This document shows positions 33,759 to 46,200 of a stretch of DNA of 64,000 nt, piece after piece (positions within the stretch are counted from its first letter, which is position 1; each line of letters opens with the position of its first letter). The stretch spans positions 14,290,501-14,354,500 of the forward strand of contig JASXTE010000004.1 in the NCBI GenBank assembly GCA_030280995.1, given 5' to 3'. The DNA is from Hemileia vastatrix. Its lineage: Eukaryota > Basidiomycota > Pucciniomycetes > Pucciniales > Zaghouaniaceae. Made by a program: the position numbers and the translations under genes. The notes under the pieces are model-generated. The model did no database searches and was not told the origin of the DNA. It saw only the letters and a list, made by a program, of their open reading frames with translations.

Positions 33759-35156
33759 CTAGTCAACAAAAAATTTCATTAAACGTTCTATTTCTTCAAC
33801 AGATTTGTTTGCTTTAATGCATTCAATCATGAAATCTTTCTTTTTAGAACTTTCTTGGAGATCATGCTTATACTTCATCTGTTCCATTAAGTTTTGATGC
33901 TCGAGTGTTTTTTCCTTATTTTTGGATTTTTCAATACTAAGAGTTAACTCAAACTTCTTCTCCTCCAAATCTTGGGCCCTACCATCCTTCTGTAAAGAGA
34001 GCTCAAACTTCTTCTCCTCCAAATCTTGGATCCGATCATCCTTCCGTAAGGAGAGCTCATACTTCCTCTCTTCCAAATCTTGTACTCTGTCATCCCTCCT
34101 TAAAGAGAGCTCGTATTTCTTCTTTTCAAAGCTCAGTGTCTCTTTAGCAATTTCCACTTGTTCTAGAGTGAGAATAAAAATTAACATAAAGTAGAAGAAA
34201 AGCAGAGTAAAGTAATAAGAGGTATGATATCACTTACCACCATCACGTTTCTCTAAAAACTGTTCCATCGAAGATAAAGGTGTTTGTGATGAAGTATCAC
34301 TTTTTCGTCTTCTTTGGGAGAGGAAATTTAGACTAGTTGAAGCCCTTCTCTTTTTGTTCAACGTAGCATTTTCCTCCTCATCATTGTCACTAGCTTCAGA
34401 CTCAGTTGATTGAGGATCCTGGGTTTGTTCATCAGCCTTTTAAGAAATAAGAAAAATATAAGTAAATAAAAAAATAGAATTGATAAGATAAAAGAAACAG
34501 ACCTGAGTTAGATTGGGTTGGGTTAAATCGCCAATAGGATCAATAGCAAAGCTATCTAGATTCGTAGAATTTAGAAGAGGGGAGGCTTGAGTGGAGGAAG
34601 AGGATGGGAAAAGATTTGCTTCGACATCATGTTCGGAGATAGGATCTTCTCCATCCAACATGTTTACAGGATTAACATCGGCTCGCTCTCCAAAAATTGC
34701 ATCCATCTCTTTAAAGTAAGGACATAAAGAATCAAGTTTACTGTCTATGGATTTTATACCCTTAGTTATATCAATGTCAGTAACCCCAAAACCAGTGGAA
34801 GATGAAAGAGCCTTTGCCTTCTTGTATTTTGCTCGATAATGCTTGAAGCGTTCAGACATCTGTTTAGGCAAAAGATCAATCCTTCCCTTGGTCTTATTGC
34901 GTAATTCATTTGCCATTAGAAGATAGCCATTAACTTTTGATGTGGGGGGCCGTCCTACTTTAGTGGCATACTCAGTACCAAAACAAGAATCATAGTTAGA
35001 TTTGGTTTTCAGCCAGTTGATAAGAATGAGATGTTCATCTTTTTTTAATTGAACAGTCTTGGATTTCTTGGCTGAGCGGGGAAAAGAGGAAGTAGTGGGA
35101 ATTGAAGAACAACTGGGTGATAGCTGCCTTTGAGAAGATCTAGGATGACAAGGCAT
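33759..35156 (-). CDS. Myb/SANT-like DNA-binding protein with coiled-coil tail (Harbinger accessory gene)
   Basis: I chose ATG 35156. The exons are 35156-34503, 34436-34238 and 34162-33759, with GT-AG introns of 66 and 75 nt that join in frame. Residues about 35-140 form a trihelix Myb/SANT-like domain (LILINWLKTKSNYDSCFG... ERFKHYRAKYKKAKAL). A variable acidic and Ser-rich linker with a KKRR nuclear-localisation-like run follows, then a coiled coil with four copies of a 17-residue repeat (KKFELSLQKDGRAQDLE type). Harbinger transposases need such a partner to bind element ends and enter the nucleus. The gene has no internal stop, so it is the best-preserved one in the element. Confidence 0.78.
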
Positions 35157-35616
35157 GTTATTATAAATGAAGATGAAAAGGAGCAGAAACAAGCAGATGA
35201 GATAGCGAGATGAAAAGGAGAAGAATCAAATAGATGAAATGGGGAGAAATTCTGAGCGGATAGAATGAACAGGATGGGATGAGAATGGAAGTGCGCAGCA
35301 AGGTAGAAGGCTGGGATATCCAGAAAGTTGTCCAAGATGTGGTTATGGAAAATTGAGTAAATAAATGTCGGATAAGAGGTGAACATTGACACGTAAAGTG
35401 TCTAATAACCCAATTATTAGCAAAAATAATTGCGGAAGATAATTGGGGTATGCAGATTATTTTCCGCAATTAATTTAATTGCGGATCGGTCAACATTGAT
35501 ACCCCCTATTATTTCTTGGTGGTTTCATCACTTATTCAATGTGGGCTCAAAAAGATATGAATTAGGGTTCAATGTTGCAGAATTGCTAGCAAGTCCGCCC
35601 CCCATATTGCATGGTG

Positions 35617-36678
35617 TGGTTCAGTGCTGGGCAAAAATCAGGACATTGTGATAGCGCATCAGGTTTTCCACTTTTCATCCCTGGTTGGAATGTATCAAAA
35701 AAATTAATTCTAATTAGCAGTTCTGCCCAATGTGCTTGCCAGTGAGTCAACTTTTTTGTTGTCAGGAAACTTTCCAAGTTTTTATGGTCCATGTAAATAA
35801 AAACTTGTAGTCTGTGCGGCCCACCTTCTAAATAGTGAAACCATGTGCTCATTGCTTCAACTAGTTCCAATAACTCCTTATCATATATTTCATAGTTCAA
35901 TTTGGCACCTAGAGGTGTTTGTGACAAATATGCTATTAGGTGCAGGACATTTTCAGCATTGTATTTGGATAATACTGCGCCTAGTGCAAAATATGAGCAG
36001 TCACATTCTAGAGCAAATGGCTTTAATAAGTCAGGGATTAAAAGAGTAGGGGATGTCACTAATTGTCTTTTCAGGTATTCAAACACATCTTGTTGGCTAC
36101 CTGTCCAAATAAACTTGACTTCTTTCTTTATGAGGTTGTGAAATGGTTGGCAAATGTGGGAGTAATTTTCAATAAAAAGGTGGTAAAAATTTTCACAGCC
36201 TAGGAATGACTGGAGCTCTTTTACTGATATTGGTGTTGGCCATCACATTAATGCCTTTACTTTCTCCTGGTCTATTTGAACCTTATCTTTTTGAATTGAT
36301 CATACCCAGGTAGGGGATTTCACCTACTGAAAAAACACATTTCTCAGGTTTTAACCATACATGGGCCTCCCTCAAGCACTTAAAACATTCTTTCACACAT
36401 ATCTGGTATTCTTTCATTTATCTTGAGTAATTCAGGACTTTATCAAGATATAACACCACATCTATCCCTACTATTTCTCTAAAGATGCAGTTGGTGAAAT
36501 GTTGGAAAGTGGCAGGTGCATTACATGGACCAGATGGCATTACCAGCCATTCAAAATGACCAAATTTGGTGCAGAATGCTACTTTGTGTTCATCACCTTC
36601 TTTCACACGTATGAAATTTTTCAGCTCACAGAAAGCGCAACAGAGGGGTTTCCAGAAGCGTAGAAAAATTAGACTCCC
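35617..36678 (-). pseudogene. RT and RNase H of gypsy E (upstream part)
   Basis: Read from about 36678 down: an RT segment with KEGDEHKVAF, KFGHFEWLVMPSGPCNAPATF and VVLYLDKVL, in which the second Asp of the YxDD box is Lys. A degenerate RT-connection segment (36100-36420) follows, then RNase H (LECDCSYFALGAVLS, YDKELLEL, IYMDHKNLESF) ending in a PDALSQCPDF linker. The reading frame runs into the right end of the 12.2-kb insertion at 35616 and continues in frame at 23385. The 5' part (gag, protease) is absent because C1 begins at about 36679. Confidence 0.85.
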
Positions 36679-37753
36679 TGTGCACACTTTTTTAGGGGCA
36701 GTATGGATATAAAAAAGTGATAATTGGAGAAAAGGAAGAAGTACATAATGGACTATAGGAAAAGAAAATATGATATTTACTTACAGAGTCAGGGACAGTG
36801 CTAGATGCATAATATGGAGTTAGGAAGCAGCAAAAAGAAATATTATGAAATTTATGCTTAGATAAGAGCAATGTCTGCCCATGGAGATGAAAACATGTCA
36901 AAGAAAAAAGGTAGTGCTAGGAAGAAAAATAAGTTGTGAGCAGCGCTAAAAGAACAGATAAGCAAAGTAAGATTTTAGATAGGGCTGTCATTTTCTTAGA
37001 ACGGAGGGTTTCACTATTAGTAGGGACTCATATGGTGAGTGTGGGTCATTACAATAGGTATTGAAGGTGGTAAAGTACCTAATATTTAGTCAGGGATCTC
37101 AAAAAGCATGGGTATGTAGAAAGGTAGAGTTTTAGGTGCTAATAGCTGTACTTGCACAAATGTTTCAGGTGCTATTGGAACCAAAACTCATGCTAACAAC
37201 TGTACATAGATCCTTGAGATACTTAGTTACCGTTTGATAACCTTGTATTAGTGTTGAGCTTGTGTAGGGAGAAGAGCATAGGGGAAGGGTGCTGAACATA
37301 CAGGTATATGAAAATAGCACTCATCTTTTAAAGAGAAAGTGTGGGTGTGAAGAAATAGAAGTAGATATTTTTGATATAGACAAAAGATAAATAGATACAT
37401 TTTATTTTTTTGTACATAATGGGTGTGCATACCAGAAGTAGTGCTGTAGAGTTATACTATTGCTACAGTAATGATAGTATTAGATAGAGAACTCAAAGAG
37501 GGAGTGACTGAGAATATATCTATCCAACAGATAGATCACTTATGTTAAAATAAATTACTCTTTCTTAAATCTATACAGAGTTTATTCTATTATCTTCTCC
37601 ACAAAATATCAATAACCACACTTACTATATGTGCTTTAACTGTCTTTAAATATTATAGTGGCAGGCACTTCTTTTAAAATAAGTTTTAGATAGGAGAACC
37701 AAACCATCTTGGATTGTGTCTATAGCTTAGTATTATTGAACTGTCTTTCTACA
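36679..37753 (+). repeat. Probable 5' LTR of gypsy C1
   Basis: The 3' boundary is fairly secure: it ends TCTACA, directly before ATTGTTGTCCCAAAAGTGGCA, which parallels the LTR/primer site of C2. The 5' boundary (TGTGCACAC at 36679) is where homology to gypsy E ends and is approximate. It is strongly diverged from the C2 LTR, with shared patches such as GTGGCAGGC.CTTCTTTT and AGCAGCGCTAAAAGAAC. Confidence 0.55.
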
Positions 37754-39350
37754 ATTGTTGTCCCAAAAGTGGCAGACAGAATTTAAGTTTGGTTATTATT
37801 TTGTTTTTCAGGGTTTTGTCAAAGAGACATAATCAATTTGGCTTTTCAAGGAAGAGTCATAGGGTCTACAATGAGTGGATCAAGCCATTATCAGAGGATA
37901 GTGTAGGGCTTTATTAGACAATATTTTCAGTATAAGCTTTTAGTAATTATTTGTTTTTTATTATTTTAGTAGTCAAAATGTAGAATAGAACCTACAGCCA
38001 CTTCTTATAAAGTTACTCAGGAGAGGGAAAAATCTCCAAATTATACAGGGTCCTTACCACCTAGGGTTTTGAAAATAATTAGATTCAAGGATGAAATCTT
38101 GCCTTTTACTGGAATCAACACTCAAAAGTGTTTGAGGAGGTTTTAGAAAGCAGCAGAAGTACATTATGATATGGTGCGTAAACAGTTATTTTTTGTTTCC
38201 AATGAATGTAACGACAATCTGGAAGAGCTGGATGGTCACAAGAAACACAATTTGATGGCACTGAAAGTGCAAATGTTGAAAAGATGGCCTAAACTACCGA
38301 GGAAACAAGGTATACAATTAAGAACCTAGATGTTTTGGTAAATAAAGTTAAAGCTAAAGGGGTATCAGAGACATCAAAGATTTTAAGAATTTTTGACAAG
38401 AGTTAGATCAAGTAGTGGATTATTTGGTCAGTAAATAGGATTTTAGTGACACTAGTGCCTCATTACCTTGGTTCTGTGAGGCTTTAGTGCCTGAGGTTGA
38501 AGATTGGGAAAAAGAGCACCTAGATAAAGAAGAAAAATTGGTCAGAAAGAAGAACAGGGATTTCAAGTACCCAGGATTAGAGGCAGTGGAAACAGTGGTT
38601 GAAGCTTAAATGAAGCTGTGTCAGGTAGAGTGCCCAGAAGCTAGGGTTTTGTTGGAGGTTTTGTTGAGTTCTGGATCACCCTCTTCAGTACCAACTCCTA
38701 GACCAAAGATATAATTTCAGGATTCAAATACAGTGATAGCAAGGATTGAAAATTTGGTGAATAAGTTGAGTGAAGAGGCTAAACCCAAACAAAGGTTTAC
38801 TCCTCAACTAACAAGTTTTTATTCTATGGTATGCTATTATTGCAATAAAGAAGGCCATATGAGAGTGAGATGTAATGCACTTCAAAAAGACAAAGAAGAC
38901 AAGGTAGTCTTTGAGAATGGGACAGCTTTAATGTTAGAGGACAGCACAAAACTTGTTATGGATAAGGATTGAGGGATGTGAGCTAAAGTCATAAATCATA
39001 TTAACAAAAAGGTTATGGAAGTAAAGTCTAGTAAGGGCAAGGAGCCTGCGGATTAAAACTCAAAGTCAGTAAATTTTGAAGTGACTTAGGTTGTATTGGA
39101 TTTTAAGGTCAAAGAGGGAGCCTTTCATTGCCACTCACTACAGCCCGATTGGAGATGTTTTCAGCCAAGAATAAGAAAATGGCTCCTCCAACTGTTAGTA
39201 GGCCAAGAAGGGATGGTACCAAATATGTAAACCCAGAAGACATCAAAGAAGTAGGGTATACTACAAGAGAGAATAAACCAGAACTACTTTAGGATGAATC
39301 CGGGAATAAGGTGGATTATTATATGGATCAGCACATCAAGGAACAACCGT
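37754..39350 (+). pseudogene. Gag of gypsy C1 (leader and gag, decayed)
   Basis: The leader resembles that of C2 (CAGGGTTTT.TCAAAG, GAGTGGATCAA). Gag is scattered over frames with many stops, but its order matches C2. The clearest part is 38733-38972, with the zinc knuckle CYYCNKEGHMRVRC (about 38840-38880) and an acidic tail. CpG dinucleotides present in C2 are often TG or CA here. Element B interrupts it after 39350, and the coding sequence resumes at about 51928. Confidence 0.8.
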
Positions 39351-40440
39351 TGTTGTAGCCTAAAGTTTAGTATGGTACCTAAGTACGTAAATGGAGTTAC
39401 TACGGCATGCAAGATTGGTGTTATTATTTTTTATAAAAAAAGGGTTTTATTTAATTTATTTGAGTTTTAAATATGAAGAAATTGGTCACGAGCGAATGCC
39501 TACACAAAAACAATTTATTTTACGGAGAAAACTTATTTTTACGGTCTAAAAAATTTATAAGTATCAGTTGAGTCACTCAAGAACCTTGGGAAATTTTCCC
39601 AGAATTTTTACTATTTTTCTTATATTTTTAAATGAATTTTAAAGTTTTATAGAAATATTTACGTTTTCAGAAAATTACTTAACTTTGATGAGTTTTCACG
39701 GGGTAATTAGAGCTGCGCAGACTACGAAAATTAGTTTGGGATATAAAGGGGAAGTAGTTCTATTATCTGTAATTTTTCTATCTTTTTTATTATAGTTTTT
39801 AAGGTTCTAATTGAGTCCGGAAGTCGGGACGGACTCCGTACGGGCTCCAGATTGACTCTGGAAGAGCTCTGGAGGGGAAAACTTAGGCACGTGACTAGGA
39901 ATACTTAAGCGCTTCTCAAACTCGAAATTGAGGGGGGGGGGATACATCATACAGCTTAATCTTTAACCACCACAGTCTCATTTTTTATTACTCAACAAAT
40001 TAAATAAATTGTAATACCCTTATAACTTTATATTTTATATATAACATTTTAGAAATACTACTCAACAATTTAAATCACACTTCATACAGGGTATCTTTAG
40101 AAAGGTCTTCATTGCTGGGACTTGATTATTTCTGTCTCATAAAAATTCAAATTATTATAAAAACATAAAAGTCAATCTTTTCAGATCTTTCACTGGTACA
40201 CCTTAATTGTTGTAATCACTATTTCTTCCTCAACAGCCACTTTTACTTAAATCTCAATAAGTGTTAATTATTTTAGAGTTTCATTATTTTTATCAATCAG
40301 ATCCAAGTAGACTGGTTAGCTTAGTGATTTAGAATTCCCATTTTGTTATTTTTATTGGAAGGACAGGATTTTCAGCTAAATCCACATATCTCCTCCGGAT
40401 TCTGCTTACAGCAAGGCGACTGTAAGAGTTTACCTTACCA
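39351..40440 (+). repeat. 5' LTR of gypsy B
   Basis: It runs from TGTTGTAGCC to TTACCA (or CATA at 40442). It is highly similar to the 3' LTR at 50835-51926, indicating a fairly recent insertion, though scattered substitutions are present. Confidence 0.92.
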
Positions 40441-40444
40441 TAGT

Positions 40445-40468
40445 TGGCGCCCATTGTGGGGTTCGAAC
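40445..40468 (+). promoter_or_regulatory. Primer-binding site of gypsy B
   Basis: It starts TGGCGCCCATTGTGG and continues GGTTCGAAC. Its complement ends in CCA and contains the universal T-arm word GTTCGAA at the right distance, so the site pairs with a tRNA 3' end for about 24 nt. The tRNA species was not identified. Confidence 0.85.
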
Positions 40469-40618
40469 TCTCTAGCTTTCTTTAAAGACTTACTTGGATC
40501 AAGAACGTTCTTAGCCTGCAAGAGGCATATTTACTGGAACTCTAATTGGATTTTTGTTATTGGCCTGCAAGAGGCTTGTTATTTTATCGATTGTTAACAT
40601 TTTTCATTACTTATTGGG

Positions 40619-43228
40619 ATGTCTTCTTCTGCTGTTGCTTCTGGATCTTCTAACCCTCTTACTCCCTCAGTTAGAATTGTTTCTTGGGATGGCCCAAAGT
40701 TTGATGGGGAGGAGGTTAAATGGTTCATTAGCAGGTATGAAGCTGCTGCTGCTGTTGATGGTGCTTCTCATGTGGATATGGTGAAGAAAGTTAGGTTTTT
40801 TATTGCTGATAGGGAGGTGGAAAAAGAGGTTATTGCTATGCAGGCATTCAAGGACAAGGATTGGGTTAAGCTTTCTAAAGCTATGGTTGATAGATGGGGT
40901 GTTAGGTTTACTATGATGGACCTCAATAAAATTGTTGGAGACTGGCAAGCAAAAGGTGGAGTTTCTTCTATGGCTGACTTCAAAAAACTCTGTGTTCAGT
41001 TTGATGAAGTGGTGGAATATCTCATATTGGTGGATGAGCTAGTGCATGAGAACCAGGCAAAAGATTTGTTTTGGACAGCATGCAGCAGGGATATTCGAAT
41101 GGACGTCTTGAAGGATCTTTCAAGAAAAGATTTGATGAAGGAACTGCCTAATGGTGAGCAGAAACTGCCGGCTCTGGAGGTTATCAAAGAGAACATTCAG
41201 GCCCATCTCAAGTTGTTAGCATTGGACAAATATCAAGAGTCCTGCACTCAATATGTTAGCAAGGTTAGCAAAGTTTTGGCCAAAAACAAAGATATTATGG
41301 TCAAAGCCCAGGAGGCCAAGAAGGCACAAATGGGATTACCTGCTGCTAAAGTTGAGGGCAATGTAGATAATAAGATGGTCGATCACTTGGCCTATTTAAC
41401 GAAACAATTAAAAATATTTGTTCAAGAAACCCAGAAGGCCAATAAGGCCCCAATCGCTTCTTCGTCGACGTCGACTTCTTATCAGTCTAGAGGTTATGAA
41501 CGTCAAAATTATAATGGCAATAATAATGGTAACCGCTTCCCAGGCAATGGGAGAAATGGTGGTAATGGTGGTAATGGATATAGAGGAGGCTACGATGAGC
41601 CAAAGGTGTGCTCCTATTGTAATAGGAGGGGGCATAGAGCAACAGTTTGTTTTGCTCTTAATAAGGATATGGATGCTGGGCGAGTTTTATTTGATGGTAG
41701 AGTTTAAAAATTTCCTGATGGTTTGTTCATCAAGCCCAGTGATGGACAGTCTCCTTCTGATTTGGTCAGAAGAAGTTTAACGGCTGAAAGGAGAGCCAGA
41801 TTTGAAGAGGTGACAGATGAAGATGTTAATGCCAAGAGTGGCAAAAATGGTAATGGAAATGGTGGTAAAGCTGACAAGGGCAAGGAGAAAGAGGTCAGTA
41901 AAGCCACATTTTCTACTTCTTTTGGTGGTTTAGAGCTGGCGACGGTTGCCCAGGTGGAGGGTAGCTGTATGGCTGGCGAATACGATGTTAATGCTGATAG
42001 AAGAGCAGCCGCTACTAAGGCAAAAAGTAGCATTCAGAGCCAATTGAGGGCTAATCCTGGCAAGGCCAATAACAAAGTGAACCCTTACTCTAAGGACAAG
42101 AATTCTAGTGCTCAAACTGCCGCCAACAAATTGAACCCTTACTCTAAGGACGAATTATATAAAATGCAGAAGGGGATTGCTGATATGGGGCCCCCTAGTT
42201 ATGGAAAGTTTGATTTAAATGGTGAGCCTATGCCAGATGATGATTCGGATTCTGAGGAGGACGTACCGTTGGCGTCTCTACCCAGACCAAGTTTTAGCGG
42301 TCCCATCCCAATGGAGGGAGTAAGAAGGACTAGCGATGGATCAGGACTAGTGCAAGAAGCTGGTGACGGAGTTGAGGTTATAGAAAGTGAAGATGTTATA
42401 ATGGGGGGTGAAGATGGCTCGGTAGGACCTCAAGAGGTATCCAGGGCCAAGGTTGTTAAATCAAAGGTCCAGTATGAGCGGCCAGTAGTTTCTGGTCAAG
42501 CTAATGCAATGGACGCAGTTTTGAATAGGGTGAATCAACTGCAGATTCCCTTATCTTTGGGGGAGTTATTTACGATTAGTCCGGCGCTTGCTGAAAAGCA
42601 AAAGAAGCATTTGACAAGGCGTCGGGTTTCCACTGGAGAGGTGGAATATATTTGTGAAAATGCTGAAAAGTTTCGGGAAGATGTAGATACACATTTTTCC
42701 GCTCCCCTGGGTTACCTGGTGGTAACTCTTAACGGTAAAGAAGTAAAAGCCTTGGTCGATTCAGGGTCTCAAATTAATTTAATTTCATTGGAGCAAGCAA
42801 CAAGTATAGGCTTGCCAATTAAAAGTGGAACTGGGGGAAACCTCAGAGGTATTGGAGGGCATTCAACAGAGCTGATGGGTACAGCTGAGCATGTCAGGTT
42901 AGGCATTGGTGGATCTGTTGGTAAGGTTCACTTTTATGTGGCCAGAGGAGCAGTCAAAACTGTTCTTGGGGGTCCTTTTTTGATGGATTTTGAGGCCAGG
43001 ATAGGGTATCAAGCTGGCATGGGGATTAGTTTGGAGATCACTGGTGAAGATATGCGGAGGTTACATATGCGGTTAGCGCCTCCTGGAGATGAAGGTTGGG
43101 AAACACGGCCAGGGATTACTACTCTGTGCCAGTGTTGTGTATGCACCAAGAAGTGGCATATAAAACGGACGGCTTCTGGTGAATTATGTTTGTTTGAAAA
43201 GGATGAATGCCCTCATTTTTTGGGTTAG
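40619..43228 (+). pseudogene. Gag and aspartic protease of gypsy B
   Basis: ATG 40619 starts a retrotransposon Gag with a helical capsid-like region (about residues 20-210), a Gly/Asn-rich stretch and the knuckle CSYCNRRGHRATVC (about 41611-41653). One nonsense codon (TAA, 41705-41707; A has TAT) interrupts the frame. It continues unchanged through the linker to a protease with an intact catalytic triplet D-S-G (GAT 42758-42760) and VLGGPFLMDF. It ends at TAG 43226-43228, right after the slippery site. A and B together show that gag and protease are one frame in this family. Confidence 0.92.
43216..43222 (+). promoter_or_regulatory. Candidate -1 frameshift site, gypsy B
   Basis: T TTT TTG lies in the zero frame (CAT TTT TTG), one codon (GGT) before TAG. 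Pol lies in -1 and is open across the site. It is identical in layout to 1745-1751 in A. Confidence 0.55.
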
Positions 43229-46200
43229 CAGGGGCTGATCACTCTAATGTTGTAATCTCTCCTCAGGATGAGATCCCGGATTATAATAGGTCAGCTCACT
43301 TGGAGATAATTCAAGTGGATTCTCAATTATTTTCTGTTGATATTACTTTGGAGTGAAAATACGTTTTGGACTTTTCTATATGTTTATTGGATTTACCTGG
43401 TTTTTCTATAAAATTTAAAAATGGTGAAAAAGGCAAAATGGGCCAAATTAGGTTGGATAAAGGTTGGAAGGGTATGTTTTATGACCTCCAGCAAGAGGTT
43501 AAACTGCAAGTATCTCCTTCTATTTTGGACCTCCAGCAAGAGGGTAAACTGCAATTATCTCATCAAAACCCAATAAAAAATCTCAGTATAATTAAAACTC
43601 AAAAAAATAATTTTTGTGAAAATTCAATTCCGGTCCTCCAGCAAGAGGTTAAACTTCCAACTTTCTTTACGGGTGATTTACTGTTGGATAAGGGAAGCAA
43701 AGGTGTTGGAAAATCTGTTTATAAATTAGACGAGGGAAAGGAGAAAAGGGTAAAATTTAAAAATGAAATAAAATATTTTTCTAATTTTTCTTACTCCGAT
43801 TCTGGCGATGAAGAAGATTCATTTGATGAAATATGTAATGGCAATACAAAAGTAAATGTTTTACCTCAAGTTTATTTAGATGTGGACGCAGCCAAATATA
43901 AGAAAGTAGCAAATAAAGTTTGACCTATTAATGAACCGCTACCTGCCGAATTAAATCCACCCTTGAGAAGACCAAGGTTATCAAGAGATCCTTATGAAAG
44001 TCCCTTGGTAAAGAATCCGTCTGAATTTTCTGAGACGTCAAGAATCACTTTTGAGAGACTGGGTGTTGTTAATTTTGGACCTGATGGTTGGTTGTCTGGA
44101 GAAGAGAAGAAGTTGTTGTTGGATGTAATGGTCAAGCGAGAGAAGGCCATTGCTTTTGTAGAAGAGGAGAGGGGTGTGTTGAAGCATTCCTATGGGGAGC
44201 CTTACAAGATTCCTGTGGTGTGTCATGAACCGTGGCAGCAGAAACTGATTCCTTTTCCGGCTGCATTAAAAGAAGCCTATATTGAAGTTGTCAGAGAACG
44301 GATACGCACTGGACTGTATGAGCAATCAACGTCAATTTATTCTAGTCCGGTATTTTGTATCAAGAAACCAAATGGCAAGCTTAGAGTTGTTCATGATCTT
44401 AGGGAATTAAATAGGGTTACAATAAAGGATGCTGGGATACCACCTAGTGCTGAGGAGTTTGTTGAAGCGTTTGCAGGGAGAGTGTGTTATGGTTTGGGAG
44501 ATATTATGGGTGGATATGATGAAAGAGAGTTACATCCGGACTCAAGACCTCTCACTACATTCGATACACCACTAGGACGATTACAGTTAACAAGATTACC
44601 TCAAGGAGAAACAAATTCGGTTTCAGTTTATCAAGCTCAGATGGCTTGGATCCTTCAAGACGAAATTCCACATTATACTGGAATCTTTATAGATGATGGA
44701 GGAATTAAGGGACCAACAACCGACTATGATAACCAGGTGTTGGAAGAGAATCCCGGGATACGCAAATTCATTTGGGAGTTTGCAATTACTTTAGAAAGAA
44801 TCTTGTTTTGAATTGAAGAGTCTGGCTTAACTATTTCAGGTTCAAAATTTTCATGTTGTGTGCCAGCCTTAGAAATATTAGGCCATGTGGTATGTAGAGA
44901 GGGTAGGATTATGTCCAAGAAGAAAGTTAACAAAATTCAGTCCTGGCCAAGACCCAAGAATACGACCGAAGTTAGAGGGTTCTTAGGCGTTTGCGTATAT
45001 GTTAGAATGTTTATTAAGGACTTTTCTTCATTGGCAGCTCCATTGAGACGGTTAACAAGAAAGGATGCAGACTGGGAGTGGGATGAAGAGTGTGAGAAGG
45101 CGTTTGTGAAGTTGAAGGAGGTTGTAGGGAAGGATTTAGTCCTGCAAAAGTTGGATTATGGAAAAGATGCTGGCAGAATTTATTTAGCAGTTGATTCAAG
45201 TCAGATTGCAGCTGGGGCGGTTTTGTCTCAGATGGATAAAGCTGGTTACATCAGGCCAGTTAGGTATGAATCTGTAGTATTTACTGAGGTCGAATCAAGA
45301 TACTCTCAACCAAAATTGGAATTATGTGGTGTGGCAAAAATACTGAAGAAACTTTAGCATATTTTGTGGGGGCAACATTTTGAGTTGCAAGTGGATGCGA
45401 AATCGTTAATCCAGATGATTAATTCCCCAAGTTTACCAAAGGCACCCATGACGAGATGGGTAGCTTTTATTCAACATTTTTCGTTTGATTTAGTTCATAA
45501 GCCTGGCAAGACTTTTACTATGCCAGATGGTTTATCAAGGAGACCACCCACTGAAGAAGATTCAGACTCAGAAGAGTTTGATGAAGATATACCTATTATC
45601 AAAGCCAGCACTAAAGGAGCTGAAGACTTTCCATACCTCCCCCATGAGGTTAAACTGGCAGGACTATTGTGTTTAGATTATGATGATGATGACCTCCACC
45701 AAGAGGATAAATTGGAAAATAGTTTTTATGTTAATAAAGGTGTTGGAAAAGGTGTAGATAAATTTGGTAGAAAGGAGGTAGAAGAAGATGTGGTGTATGT
45801 AGAGGAAGATGGATTGGTAGTGTGGGATAGTAGTAAATTAAGGAATGGTGTATATGTTGGAGAATTAGAGAATTTAAATAAAAGGGTGGATAAAGAGAAA
45901 GAGGTATTTACAAATACGGTTTACGAAGGATCCAAAGGTTCAGAAGAAAAACAACGGCATAGCTCAATTAAAGATTTATTTAGGGGTCAACGATTATTGG
46001 CTCATTCATGTGCAGGTGATATTGGTGATAGAGAAGTCCCTATTGATGTTATATTAATCGATTTTCAAGATGAAGTCTGGGGTCAGACTGGTTTTTATTT
46101 TTTGTTAGTCAAATATTTGTTGACTTTAGAGAGGCCAGAAGATTGTGAAGACGATGAATGGGTGGCTATCAAGAGGAATTCATCTACGTTTTACCTATCT

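Larger units (their letters stand above)
28045..35507. mobile_element. PIF/Harbinger-like DNA transposon (7,463 bp) with three genes
   Basis: The ends are a 32-bp inverted repeat: AGGGGGTATCAATGTT on both sides, a 4-bp mismatch, then GATCCGCAATTA on both sides. ATTATT flanks both ends (28039-28044 and 35508-35513); the real duplication may be its 3-bp unit ATT. Inside are a DDE transposase (+), a TET/JBP-like dioxygenase (+) and a Myb/SANT-like protein (-). Transposase plus Myb-like protein is the standard Harbinger pair; the dioxygenase is an addition. The transposase and dioxygenase frames are broken, so this copy is probably inactive. Confidence 0.85.
23386..35616. mobile_element. Large CACTA-type element (12.2 kb) inserted in gypsy E
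   Basis: The left end reads AACCACGCAATAT with GGGGG and ACTTGCTAG. The right end, inverted, reads CACCATGCAATATGGGGGG and GGACTTGCTAGC. TGG is duplicated outside (23383-23385 and 35617-35619). Removing the element together with one TGG puts the RNase H-integrase frame of gypsy E back in register, which is strong evidence for a single insertion. The ends match the two MITEs at 11916 and 26304. No CACTA transposase is visible. The interior is AT-rich DNA, one nested MITE and a Harbinger-like element. It is therefore non-autonomous or gutted. Confidence 0.85.

Noticed and set aside
40667..42115. Minus-strand frames opposite gag of gypsy B (also 233-562 in A)
   Set aside because: They are shadows of the gag frame with no conserved splice sites or domains, unlike the antisense genes near the 3' LTR.
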